Source: Lactobacillus sp.
GTDB lineage: Bacteria; Bacillota; Bacilli; Lactobacillales; Lactobacillaceae
Direction: 5' to 3'
DNA length: 64,000 bases
NCBI RefSeq assembly: GCF_014803895.1
Contig: NZ_JAAVAU010000004.1
Span: 1 to 64,000 of the forward strand
The notes beneath the pieces are model-generated. The model was not told where the DNA came from. It saw nothing but the letters and a program-made list of their open reading frames with translations, and made no database searches. Of the stretch, positions 28,134-36,534 are shown piece after piece (the stretch's first letter is position 1; each line of letters opens with the position of its first letter). A program made the translations under genes and the position numbers.

Positions 28134-29756
28134 TTGATTACAGTATCTGACTTAAGCTTAAATTTATCAGGCCGTACACTATACGAAGACGTAAACTTAA
28201 AATTTACTCCAGGTAATTGTTATGGAATTATTGGGGCAAATGGTGCTGGTAAGTCGACTTTCCTCAAATTACTGGAAGGAAAAATTGAACCAACAAGTGG
28301 AAATATTGCTATTGATTCTAATGAAAGAATGTCTAGTCTTAATCAGGATCACTTTGCTTTTGAAAACTTTACTGTAATGGATACAGTAATTCAGGGTCAC
28401 AAAGAACTTTATAAAGTAATGAAGGAAAAAGATGCTTTATATGCAAAACCTGATTTTGGTGATGAAGATGGTGTTAAAGCAGCGGAATTAGAAACTAAGT
28501 TTGCAGAACTTGATGGTTGGAATGCTGAAGCTGATGCATCCCGTCTACTTCAATCCTTAGGTATCCCTGAAAGTATCCATCAAAGTATGATGAGTGAGTT
28601 ACCTGAATCAGAAAAGGTTAAAGTTTTACTTGCCCAAGCTTTATTTGGTGAACCAGATATTCTTTTACTAGATGAACCTACTAACGGTTTAGATGTTCAT
28701 ACAATTAATTGGTTAGAAAATTTTTTAGCTGATTATCCTAATATTGTTATTGTTGTTTCTCATGATAGACACTTTTTAAATCAAGTATGTACACAAATGT
28801 GTGATGTAGATTATGGTAAGATTCAACTTTATGTAGGTAATTATGATTTTTGGTATGAATCAAGTAAGTTAGCCTCAGAATTGGCTGCTAACCAAAATGC
28901 TAAAAAAGAAGAGAAAATTAAAGAGTTACAAGAATTTATTGCGCGTTTTTCTGCAAATGCATCCAAATCTAAGCAAGCTACTTCACGTAAGAAGCAATTA
29001 GAAAAGATTACCTTAGACGATATTCGTCCATCTTTACGTAAGTATCCTTATGTAAAATTTGAGCCACATCGTGATTTAGGAAATGATCTTCTGAAGGTGG
29101 ATAATGTTTCTTATAGTATTGATGGTGAAAAGATTTTAGATAATGTTTCATTTATTATTCGTCCTGGTGATAAGGTAGCCTTTTTATCAAAAAATACTTT
29201 AGCTACTACTGCTTTAATGGATATTATCGCTGGTAAACTTAAGCCTGATACAGGTACTGTAACTTGGGGACAAACTACTGCATTTAATTATATGGCACGT
29301 GACTTAAATGCTAACTTTAACAATGATGAATTAACTATTTTAGATTGGTTAAGACAATATGCGTCTAAAGAGCAAGATGATAATACATTTTTACGTGGAT
29401 TTTTAGGAAGAATGCTTTTTAGTGGCGATGAAATTGAGAAGAAAATTAAAGTGTTATCTGGTGGAGAAAAAGTCCGTTGTCAGTTATCTAGAATGATGTT
29501 ACAACCAGCTAATGTTTTAGTTATGGATGATCCAACTAATCACTTGGATTTAGAATCAATCACATCCTTAAATGATGCTTTAAAAGATTATCCAGGATCT
29601 ATTTTATTTACTTCTCACGATCATGAATTTATTGAAACTATTGCTAACCATATTATCGAAGTTGGTCCGAAGGGTATTGTTAGCCGCGCTGATACTGATT
29701 ACGATGAATTTTTGAGTAGAGAAAATATTCAAGAACAAGTTAAGAAAATTTATTAA
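28134..29756 (+). CDS. ABC-F family ATPase (EttA/YbiT/YkpA type) with one degenerate ATP site
   Basis: Soluble tandem ABC protein of 540 residues, of the translation-factor-like ABC-F class and distinct from the Lsa-type gene at 15255. NBD1 has an intact Walker A (GANGAGKST, about 36-44) and LLLDEPTNGLD, but its signature reads LPESEKVKV instead of LSGGE. NBD2 has a normal signature (LSGGEKVRC), but its Walker A region reads SKNTLATT without the Lys and Walker B reads VMDDPTNHLD with Asp for the catalytic Glu. A charged linker (about 250-300) joins the domains. The start is TTG 28134 behind AAAGGA. Role in the cell is inferred: it probably acts on ribosomes; a substrate is not known. Confidence 0.9.
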   Translation: MITVSDLSLNLSGRTLYEDVNLKFTPGNCYGIIGANGAGKSTFLKLLEGKIEPTSGNIAIDSNERMSSLNQDHFAFENFTVMDTVIQGHKELYKVMKEKDALYAKPDFGDEDGVKAAELETKFAELDGWNAEADASRLLQSLGIPESIHQSMMSELPESEKVKVLLAQALFGEPDILLLDEPTNGLDVHTINWLENFLADYPNIVIVVSHDRHFLNQVCTQMCDVDYGKIQLYVGNYDFWYESSKLASELAANQNAKKEEKIKELQEFIARFSANASKSKQATSRKKQLEKITLDDIRPSLRKYPYVKFEPHRDLGNDLLKVDNVSYSIDGEKILDNVSFIIRPGDKVAFLSKNTLATTALMDIIAGKLKPDTGTVTWGQTTAFNYMARDLNANFNNDELTILDWLRQYASKEQDDNTFLRGFLGRMLFSGDEIEKKIKVLSGGEKVRCQLSRMMLQPANVLVMDDPTNHLDLESITSLNDALKDYPGSILFTSHDHEFIETIANHIIEVGPKGIVSRADTDYDEFLSRENIQEQVKKIY

Positions 29757-29795
29757 AGTTAAAATTGTAATATAATTTTATTACGCAGATGGTTG

Positions 29796-29804
29796 TGGTA
29801 CACT
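29796..29804 (+). promoter_or_regulatory. Possible extended -10 promoter for bsh
   Basis: TGGTACACT (TGN plus TACACT) about 32 nt before the bsh ATG. A consensus TATAAT at 29818-29823 is too close to the ribosome binding site to serve. Confidence 0.35.
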
Positions 29805-29836
29805 ACTTATAGATTAGTATAATAAGGAGAAAAAAG

Positions 29837-30814
29837 ATGTGTACATCAATTATTTATAGTTCAAATAATCATTATTTTGGTCGTAACCTTGACTTGGAAA
29901 TTTCTTTTGGTCAAAAGGTAACTATTACCCCTAGAAATTATGAATTTGATTTCCGTAAGATGCCAAAGATGACTAATCACTACGCAATTATTGGTATGGC
30001 CATGATTGCTGATAATTATCCATTATATTTTGATGGTGCTAATGAACAAGGTTTAGGTATGGCTGGTTTAAACTATGCCGGTATTGCAACTTACTTACCA
30101 GAAAATCCAGATAAGGATAATGTGGCTTCATTTGAATTCATTCCTTACATTTTGGGTCAATGTAGTACTGTTGAAGAAGCTAAAAAGTTAATTGAAAAAA
30201 TGAATATGGTAGACATCAACTTCTCCGAAAAGATGGTTGCTTCATCACTTCATTGGTTAATCGCCGATAAAACTGGTGCTTCAATTACTGTTGAACCAGA
30301 TGCTGACGGTCTTCACTACTACGACAATCCTGTAGGTGTCTTGACTAATAATCCACAATTCCCTAAGCAAATGATGAATTTAGCAAATTATGCTTCTATT
30401 TCTTCAGCACAACCTAAGAATACTTTTGCTCCAAATGTTGATTTAGATATGTACAGCCGTGGTATGGGAACTCATTTCTTACCAGGTGGTGTAGATTCTG
30501 AAAGTCGTTTTGTTAAAGTAGCATTTACTTTACAACATGCACCAAAGGGCAAAGATGAAATTGAAGATGTAACTAACTACTTCCACACTCTTCATTCAGT
30601 TGAACAACAAAAAGGTTTAGATGAAGTAGCACCAAATACTTTTGAGTTTACTATTTATTCAGATGGTATCAACTTAGAAAAGGGTATTTTCTACTACACT
30701 AACTATGATAACAATCAAATTAATGCAATCGATATGCATAAAGTTGATTTAGATGGTAAAGACTTAGTTAGCTATGAAGTTATTGAAAAGCAAAATATCA
30801 ATTTCCAAAATTAA
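29837..30814 (+). CDS. bsh: Bile salt hydrolase (choloylglycine hydrolase family)
   Basis: Cleaves the amide bond of glycine- or taurine-conjugated bile salts. It is an N-terminal nucleophile hydrolase: the start MCTSIIY gives Cys as residue 1 after Met removal. Other family residues are visible: Asp in GRNLDLE (about 20), Asn in LNYAG (about 80), Asn in LTNNPQF (about 173) and Arg in ESRFVKV (about 228). The length of 325 residues is typical. No signal peptide, so cytoplasmic. AAGGAG precedes ATG 29837. Gene and context suit a gut lactobacillus. Penicillin V acylases share the fold; the residue pattern and close similarity to lactobacillus BSH favour bile salts. Confidence 0.92.
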   Translation: MCTSIIYSSNNHYFGRNLDLEISFGQKVTITPRNYEFDFRKMPKMTNHYAIIGMAMIADNYPLYFDGANEQGLGMAGLNYAGIATYLPENPDKDNVASFEFIPYILGQCSTVEEAKKLIEKMNMVDINFSEKMVASSLHWLIADKTGASITVEPDADGLHYYDNPVGVLTNNPQFPKQMMNLANYASISSAQPKNTFAPNVDLDMYSRGMGTHFLPGGVDSESRFVKVAFTLQHAPKGKDEIEDVTNYFHTLHSVEQQKGLDEVAPNTFEFTIYSDGINLEKGIFYYTNYDNNQINAIDMHKVDLDGKDLVSYEVIEKQNINFQN

Positions 30815-30824
30815 TTATTAAATG

Positions 30825-30856
30825 AAGATACAGAAAGTATTCTGTATCTTTTTTTA
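30825..30856 (+). terminator. Terminator after bsh
   Basis: AAGATACAGAA and TTCTGTATCTT form an 11-bp stem around AGTA, followed by seven Ts. Confidence 0.9.
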
Positions 30857-30898
30857 TTAATATAATAAATAAATTTTAAAATAAAAGTAAATAAGGGC

Positions 30899-30927
30899 TT
30901 GACTATTTTTATCTCACATTATAATAT
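30899..30927 (+). promoter_or_regulatory. Promoter of the methionine T-box leader
   Basis: TTGACT (30899-30904), a 17-nt spacer and TAATAT (30922-30927). A consensus TATAAT overlaps it at 30920-30925 with a 15-nt spacer. Confidence 0.6.
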
Positions 30928-30934
30928 ATTTTTA

Positions 30935-31217
30935 ACAATTCAAATCAAACATTTTTTAGTTGAGTAAATGCTGATTCTACTTTTAGAGAGTCTATGTGTG
31001 GTGAAAATAGATAGAGATAAGCATTGAATATGGACTAGTATTTTAAATGGCAGTAGTGAAGTTATTTAACTACTGACGGGGTTGCACTCGTTAACAATGC
31101 AAGGTAATTCTTATATCTTTATAAGAGCTACTTACTGAGACCAATTTTAACGTAAGTTATTGGTAAATTAAGGTGGTAACACGAAGCATTCGTCCTTTAT
31201 TAGGATGGATGCTTTTT
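30935..31217 (+). promoter_or_regulatory. T-box riboswitch, methionine type
   Basis: Leader before the metQ-type gene. The T-box sequence AAGGTGGTAACACG is at about 31170-31183; the terminator is AGCATTCGTCC (31185-31195) paired with GGATGGATGCT (31203-31213) plus a T run. In stem I, AGAGAG and GGTGAAA motifs precede a specifier that reads ATG (31030-31032), at the same distance from GGTGAAA as the His specifier in the T-box at 43650. Uncharged tRNA-Met should therefore open expression of the downstream transporter. Confidence 0.85.
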
Positions 31218-31235
31218 TATTAGGAGGAAAGTACA

Positions 31236-32093
31236 TTGCATAAAAAAAGAGTAAGGAATAGGATAATTTGGAGCATAGTGGTAATTGTAATTTTGATTGC
31301 AGGTTGGTTTAGTTTTGGGCCAACAGAAGGTTCAAATACTGCTAGTCAAAAGGTTGTTACTGTTGGGGTAGTTGGTTTAACCAAACAAGATGAAACAATT
31401 TGGAAAAGTGTAGCTAAAACAGCAAAAGAAAAGTATGGTATTACCATTAAATTGAAAAATTTTACTGATTATAATCAACCCAATAAAGCTCTTGCTAATG
31501 GGGATATAGATTTGAATTCATTTCAGCATTATGCGTTCTTAAGCTCGTGGAATAAGGCAAATAATGGTTCAATAGTTTCGATTGGTAATACTTATATTGC
31601 ACCTATTAGAATCTATTCTAAAAAATATAAGAGTATTAAAGATTTACCGGATGGGGCAACAATTGCAATTCCAAATGATGCTTCTAATGAATCACGTGCT
31701 CTATATGTTTTAAAAAATGCAGGTTTAATTAAGCTTAAGAAGGGTGTTAAATTAGCTACAATTGCAGATATTAGTTCTAATCCTAAGCATTTAAAGATTA
31801 AAGAAGTTTCTGCAGAGCAAACTGCTAGAGTAATTGATGATGTAGATGCAAGTATTGTAAATAATACTTATGCAGCTCCAGCTAAATTAGGTAATAAGGA
31901 AACAATCTATGTAGAACCATTAAATAAAGATTCTAAACAGTGGATAAACATAATTGCTGTTGATAAAAAGAACAAGAATAAAAAAATTTATAAAGAAGTT
32001 GTAAAAGCATTTCAAACTGAAAAAACTAAGAAGTTAGTAAAGAAACTTTATGGTAGTACCGAAGTAACAGCTTGGGGTTTAAAGTTAAAGTAG
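31236..32093 (+). CDS. MetQ-like substrate-binding protein of a methionine ABC transporter
   Basis: NlpA/MetQ-family binding protein, 285 residues. Residues 1-10 are basic and 11-28 form one membrane segment (IIWSIVVIVILIAGWFSF). There is no cysteine in the first 40 residues, so it lacks the lipobox that most Gram-positive MetQ proteins have; it would be held by an uncleaved signal anchor. The binding domain (about 38-285) has the family pattern VTVGVVG, DLNSFQHYAFL and DASNESRALYVLKNAGL. The start is TTG 31236 behind TAGGAGG. It leads the operon with an ATPase and permease, under a Met T-box, which makes methionine or a related compound the likely substrate. Confidence 0.88.
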   Translation: MHKKRVRNRIIWSIVVIVILIAGWFSFGPTEGSNTASQKVVTVGVVGLTKQDETIWKSVAKTAKEKYGITIKLKNFTDYNQPNKALANGDIDLNSFQHYAFLSSWNKANNGSIVSIGNTYIAPIRIYSKKYKSIKDLPDGATIAIPNDASNESRALYVLKNAGLIKLKKGVKLATIADISSNPKHLKIKEVSAEQTARVIDDVDASIVNNTYAAPAKLGNKETIYVEPLNKDSKQWINIIAVDKKNKNKKIYKEVVKAFQTEKTKKLVKKLYGSTEVTAWGLKLK

Positions 32094-32105
32094 GAGGGTA
32101 TAAGA

Positions 32106-33155
32106 ATGACTACACAAATTAATTTAAAAGATATTAGTGTACAATTTGGTGATAATAAAGCTGTTAACGATGTGAGTCTTAAAATTAGTAAAGGTGATAT
32201 TTATGGCATAATCGGCTTTTCAGGTGCTGGTAAGTCTACTTTGGTAAGAACTATTAATTTACTTCAAAAACCAAGCTCAGGCTCTGTAGAAGTTAATGGT
32301 GATATTTTATATGCGGATGGAAAGTTACAAGTTTCTAAAAAACAGCTCCAACAAAAACGTCGTAAAATTGGAATGATTTTCCAGCATTTTAATTTATTAA
32401 ATGAAGAAACAGTATTAGAAAATGTAGCGTTTGCTTTAAAACACGCAAATTTATCCGATGATGAACTTGAAAGTAAATCATTGTATTTACTTGAGTTGGT
32501 AGGTTTAAAGGATAAAGCTGATTTTTATCCGGCTCAATTATCAGGTGGTCAACAACAAAGAGTGGCTATTGCTAGAGCGTTAGCTAATGAACCAGATATT
32601 TTGATTTCTGATGAAGCAACTAGTGCACTTGACCCTAAAACAACTAATCAGATTTTAGATTTACTTTATGATTTAAATAAAAAGCTTAAGTTAACAGTAG
32701 TTTTAATTACTCACGAAATGGAAGCAGTAAAGCGAGTAGCAAATAAAATTGCTGTAATGGAAAATGGAAAAATTATTGAGAAGGGCAGTTTGCGGGAGGT
32801 ATTCTTACATCCACAAAAAGAACTTACACGTCAATTTGTCGGAGGGGCTTTACAAGTTCGTCATATTTTAAACAATTATAATTTTGCGGAAATAGATCCA
32901 GATGAACAGTTATTCCAACTTGTTTATAGTATTAATAATGTGACTAAATCAGTAGTGGCTGATTTAGATATTGCGCTTAATACTAAAGCAAGCATTCTAT
33001 ACGGAAATGTAGAAGTTTTGAGCGGTGAGCCAATCGGAACGTTAGCAATTTTACTTAAATTAGACTCTAAAAAGCAAAAAGAAGCGATTAAGTTTTTAGA
33101 AAGTAAAAATGTAGTGGTTACTAAATTAGATAAAGGAGTGCTAACAAATGACTAA
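32106..33155 (+). CDS. metN: Methionine ABC transporter ATP-binding protein
   Basis: Cytoplasmic ATPase of the transporter, 349 residues. Walker [10 protein letters not shown] (about 38-46), Q loop IFQHFNLL, signature LSGGQQQRV, Walker [13 protein letters not shown] and switch His in LITHEME are all present. The C-terminal NIL domain (about 265-345) is the ligand-sensing domain that lets methionine inhibit MetN. AGGAGG lies about 8 nt before ATG 32106. It follows metQ by 12 nt and overlaps metI by 8 nt. Confidence 0.94.
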   Translation: MTTQINLKDISVQFGDNKAVNDVSLKISKGDIYGIIGFSGAGKSTLVRTINLLQKPSSGSVEVNGDILYADGKLQVSKKQLQQKRRKIGMIFQHFNLLNEETVLENVAFALKHANLSDDELESKSLYLLELVGLKDKADFYPAQLSGGQQQRVAIARALANEPDILISDEATSALDPKTTNQILDLLYDLNKKLKLTVVLITHEMEAVKRVANKIAVMENGKIIEKGSLREVFLHPQKELTRQFVGGALQVRHILNNYNFAEIDPDEQLFQLVYSINNVTKSVVADLDIALNTKASILYGNVEVLSGEPIGTLAILLKLDSKKQKEAIKFLESKNVVVTKLDKGVLTND

Positions 33156-33849
33156 TTTTTTTACTAAATATTTTCCAAATGTAATCTCTTTAGGTTGGAG
33201 TGGGGATGCTGGATGGGGAACAGCTATCTTTCAAACCCTATTTATGACATTTTGGTCAGCAATTTTTGGTGGGATTTTAGGAATTATTTTTGGATTACTC
33301 CTGGTTCTTACTAAGCCTAAAGGAATTTTAGCTAATAGATTAATTTATAATGTTGTCGATAAAATTGTTTCAATTTTTAGAGCTGTACCATTCATTATCT
33401 TATTAGCATTTGTTGCCCCCTTAACTCAAAAAATTGTAGGTACACAAATAGGTATGAAAGCTGCTTTAGTACCTTTAACTTTGGGAGTATTTCCTTTTTT
33501 TGCTCGTCAAGTTCAAGTGGCTTTAGAAAGTGTAGATTCAGGAAAAGTAGAAGCTGCCCAAGCTTTAGGTGCATCAACTAGTGATATAGTCTTTGATGTT
33601 TACTTAAAAGAAAGTAGATCTGAATTAATTAGAGTTTCAACAGTAACTCTGATTAGCTTGATTGGTTTAACTGCAATGGCTGGTGCTGTAGGAGCTGGTG
33701 GCTTGGGTAATACTGCTATTTCATATGGGTATAACAGATTCAATAATGATGTTACCTTGGTTGCTACTTTACTAGTTTTACTCTTAGTACTCATTGTGCA
33801 AATAGTTGGTGATTGGTTAGCTAAAAAATTAAATCATCAAGAAAGATAA
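33148..33849 (+). CDS. metI: Methionine ABC transporter permease
   Basis: Inner part of the transporter, 233 residues with five to six membrane segments and the EAA-type cytoplasmic loop [22 protein letters not shown] near 133-155 that contacts the ATPase. GGAG lies shortly before ATG 33148, inside the end of metN. Last gene of the operon; a bidirectional terminator follows. Confidence 0.94.
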   Translation: MTNFFTKYFPNVISLGWSGDAGWGTAIFQTLFMTFWSAIFGGILGIIFGLLLVLTKPKGILANRLIYNVVDKIVSIFRAVPFIILLAFVAPLTQKIVGTQIGMKAALVPLTLGVFPFFARQVQVALESVDSGKVEAAQALGASTSDIVFDVYLKESRSELIRVSTVTLISLIGLTAMAGAVGAGGLGNTAISYGYNRFNNDVTLVATLLVLLLVLIVQIVGDWLAKKLNHQER

Positions 33850-33852
33850 AAG

Positions 33853-33903
33853 AAAAAGCTTTGAGAAAGTACATAATATTGTGTGCTTTCCCAAAGCTTT
33901 TTG
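33853..33903. terminator. Bidirectional terminator between metI and the secreted-protein gene
   Basis: AAAAAGCTTTG (33853-33863) pairs with CAAAGCTTTTT (33892-33902), with an inner GAAAG/CTTTC pair; T runs on both strands between convergent genes. Confidence 0.85.
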
Positions 33904-33910
33904 TATTTAT

Positions 33911-34807
33911 TTAAAGATTACTTTTAGTACTAAATTTTTTAGAATTACTGATATATTGTTTAGCTACACCAATGAAATGCACGCTAATCTTAGAATGATC
34001 AGAAGGTAAATCTGAAAAACTTAAACCAAAATATTTATAGGCTGCATCATAATTCTTTAATGAACGCAAACCTAATAAGTCACCTGCATGTTCCCATTCT
34101 GTGTAATAGCTACTATTATTATAGTCAGCTTCACGACCATAGAAACCACCGAACAGCATTTGCTTGACGTTGAAGTATATCTGTTCTTTTAAAGCATACA
34201 TTGAACGAGTAGTACCGTGGAATTCAGAAGTAATAGGTAGTCCACTTTCATCTTCATATACTTGACCTGCGTTTTTGAGACCAGATGCAACAGCTGCACG
34301 AGTAATGCCGGCTACATAGTGATCTGGATCCCAGACACTCTTGTTATTGTCATGATATTCTTTGGCAACTCTATCGGCAAATTGCATTGCTGATTTATTT
34401 AAAATCCAAGGTTTTTTACCCATTTTAGATCTTGCAGAGTTGATTAATTTTAGGGCATAGCGGTTAATTTCTAATTTTTGACTTTGCGTTAAATTAGTAA
34501 CATCAACAATCTTGTTTTTATCACTTTCATCACCGTAGAAAGTATTAGTTTTTATACCAGTTTTAGAAGCGGCAATTAAAGCTGCTTTATTCTTTTTACT
34601 TATCTTGTTGTTGTTAACTTGTAAAATTCTTTTAGCGGTATATCCTTTTGGAAGTGTAATAGAGGAATTTGTAGCAGCTTTTACTATTGTTGGTTGGTTA
34701 TTTTCATTAATAACACTGTTAGTGTTATTATTGGAAAAAGTGATACAACCAAGTGTAATTAATGATGCTATTGATAATTTTTTTATTAATTTCATACTTT
34801 TCTTCAT
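33911..34807 (-). CDS. Secreted SEC10/PgrA surface-exclusion-domain protein (CAP-like)
   Basis: Secreted protein of 298 residues. The N-terminus is basic with a hydrophobic core (about 8-24) and a likely signal peptidase site after VKAA near residue 45. The region 108-275 has the pattern seen in lactobacillus SEC10/PgrA-type proteins: LNKSAMQFADRVAKEYH, SVWDPDHYVAGITRAA, GQVYEDESGLPITSEFHGTTRSMYALKEQIYFNV, EWEHAGDLLGL and ISVHFIGVAK. No LPXTG, LysM or other anchor is visible, so it is probably released. SEC10/PgrA proteins were named from enterococcal conjugation surface exclusion; the role in lactobacilli is not established. ATG 34807 is weakly supported by its ribosome binding site; ATG 34795 is an alternative. 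Confidence 0.85.
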   Translation of the reverse strand: MKKSMKLIKKLSIASLITLGCITFSNNNTNSVINENNQPTIVKAATNSSITLPKGYTAKRILQVNNNKISKKNKAALIAASKTGIKTNTFYGDESDKNKIVDVTNLTQSQKLEINRYALKLINSARSKMGKKPWILNKSAMQFADRVAKEYHDNNKSVWDPDHYVAGITRAAVASGLKNAGQVYEDESGLPITSEFHGTTRSMYALKEQIYFNVKQMLFGGFYGREADYNNSSYYTEWEHAGDLLGLRSLKNYDAAYKYFGLSFSDLPSDHSKISVHFIGVAKQYISNSKKFSTKSNL

Positions 34808-34835
34808 TATATATCTAGCTTTCTTATTCCTTTAT

Positions 34836-34863
34836 TTTATACGGTTTTACCGCATCGACTTAA
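34836..34863 (-). promoter_or_regulatory. Promoter and operator-like palindrome for the secreted-protein gene
   Basis: On the minus strand TTAAGT, a 16-nt spacer and TATAAA. The spacer holds the inverted repeat CGGT-TTT-ACCG (34842-34852), which could be an operator. Confidence 0.4.
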
Positions 34864-35067
34864 CTATGTTAACAGTTTTGAAATAAGAAAAACAGCCCTA
34901 AAAATATAAAATAACGCATAAAAACAATATAGCTATAATATAACTGCAAGCTATATTTTTTAATCGATATCAACATAAACTGTTATTATAAGCTTTTTGG
35001 AATAAGAGAAGATATATTTTATAAAAAATAAAATAATTACAAAAAAATTTATTAAAGTAAAGAAATT
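34864..35067. other. AT-rich gene-free stretch with an orphan hairpin
   Basis: No open frame of substance. AATATAGCT (34926-34934) and AGCTATATT (34949-34957) form a 9-bp stem followed by Ts on the plus strand, with no gene ending nearby. The rest is very AT-rich. Confidence 0.4.
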
Positions 35068-35097
35068 TTGGTAATTAAGTTTAAGTCTTGCTATTAT
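35068..35097 (+). promoter_or_regulatory. Promoter for the fumarate reductase operon
   Basis: TTGGTA (35068-35073), 18-nt spacer and an extended -10, TGCTATTAT (box at 35092-35097), about 37 nt before the ATG. Confidence 0.55.
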
Positions 35098-35133
35098 TTA
35101 AGGTGAAATATACAAGGGAGGAAGGAAATTTAA

Positions 35134-36534
35134 ATGAGTAAATTTGTTTTTCCTACACAAAGTGTAGATCAGCTAGATGATAATTATGATGTAATTATTA
35201 TTGGGTCTGGTGGCACTGGCTTAGCTGCGGCAATTCAGGCTCAACAATATGGCTTAAATGTAGCAATTTTAGAAAAAAATGAAAAGTTGGGCGGGAATAC
35301 TACTCGCGCAAGCTCTGGTATGAATGCAGCAGAAACCGTGGTTCAGTCTCGACTAGGAATTGTTGATTCAATGGATGATTTTTATCAAGAGACCCTTAAG
35401 GGTGGCGGATATATGAATGATCGTGGGATGTTACATTTTTTTGTGGAACATGCACCTTTAGCTATTTCTTGGTTAGAAGATTTAGGAATAAGAGTTGATG
35501 ACTTAACAGTAACTGGGGGAATGTCGAAAAAGAGAACTCATCGTCCTGCTTCAATGGCACCTATTGGGGCATTTTTAGTAACTAGCTTATTAAAATTGGC
35601 ATATGAAAAAAGTATTCCTATTTTTAATAATAGTAAGGTTACTAAGCTATTAAAAAATACAGATGGAGAAATTATTGGTGTCGAGGTCAATAATAATCAC
35701 AAGCTGAATGCGAAAGCAGTTTTAATTGCAACTGGTGGTTTTGGAGCATCTAAAGATTTAATTGCTAAGTATCGCCCAGATTTGAAAGAATATCGAACTA
35801 CTAATCAACCAGGGGCAACTGGCGATGGATTAAAGCTAGCTGAGAAAGTTGGAGCACAATTAGAGCAACTTGAATTAGTTCAGGTCCATCCAACAGTTCA
35901 ACAAGATACTGATCATGCTTTTTTAATTGGTGAAGCTGTGCGGGGTGAAGGGGCAATTTTAGTAAATCAACAAGGCAAACGCTTTGTAAATGAATTAAAT
36001 ACTAGAAAGATTGTTTCAAATGCAATTACAGCTACTTCGGAACATTCGGCTTATTTAATTTTTGATCAAGAAGTACGTAATCGAGTAAAAGCAATTGAAT
36101 TTTATGATTCAGTAGGTTTGGTTGTTCATGGAAAAGATATTATAGATTTAGCTGAAAAGATTAATGTTGATTCTAAAAATTTAACAGAAACTATCTCAGA
36201 CTGGAATCAGACAGTTGAAGATCATGATGATGAAAAATTTGGCCGGACTACTGGTATGGAACGTACTTTGAATCAAGCGCCATATTATGCTATTCATATA
36301 GCACCTGCTATTCACTATACAATGGGAGGCATTCATATAAATCCCCATACTGAAGTGTATGATACTAATGGTAATTTGATTCCTGGTTTATATGCTGCCG
36401 GTGAAGTGTCAGGGGGATTACACGGTAATAATAGAATTGGTGGAAATTCAATTGCAGAAACAATTATTTTTGGTCGTGAAGCTGGAAAAAGAATCGCAGA
36501 GAATTTAAATAAGAGGAGCACCTATGAGTCATAG
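35134..36534 (+). CDS. Fumarate reductase-type flavoprotein (FAD-dependent)
   Basis: Soluble 466-residue flavoprotein of the fumarate reductase/succinate dehydrogenase flavoprotein family. The FAD motif GSGGTGLAAA lies near 23-32 and GGNTTRASSG near 53-62. Catalytic-site residues of the family are visible: HPT (about 253), RGEGAILVN...GKRFVNE (about 270-288) and HYTMGGI (about 393), and the C-terminal AAGEVSGGLHGNNRIGGNS. There is no signal peptide and no FMN-binding or heme domain, so electrons probably come from a soluble donor or a separate protein. GGGAGGAAGG precedes ATG 35134. Its end overlaps the dehydrogenase gene by 11 nt, which argues for joint function. Urocanate or other enoate reduction is a possible alternative. 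Confidence 0.85.
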   Translation: MSKFVFPTQSVDQLDDNYDVIIIGSGGTGLAAAIQAQQYGLNVAILEKNEKLGGNTTRASSGMNAAETVVQSRLGIVDSMDDFYQETLKGGGYMNDRGMLHFFVEHAPLAISWLEDLGIRVDDLTVTGGMSKKRTHRPASMAPIGAFLVTSLLKLAYEKSIPIFNNSKVTKLLKNTDGEIIGVEVNNNHKLNAKAVLIATGGFGASKDLIAKYRPDLKEYRTTNQPGATGDGLKLAEKVGAQLEQLELVQVHPTVQQDTDHAFLIGEAVRGEGAILVNQQGKRFVNELNTRKIVSNAITATSEHSAYLIFDQEVRNRVKAIEFYDSVGLVVHGKDIIDLAEKINVDSKNLTETISDWNQTVEDHDDEKFGRTTGMERTLNQAPYYAIHIAPAIHYTMGGIHINPHTEVYDTNGNLIPGLYAAGEVSGGLHGNNRIGGNSIAETIIFGREAGKRIAENLNKRSTYES

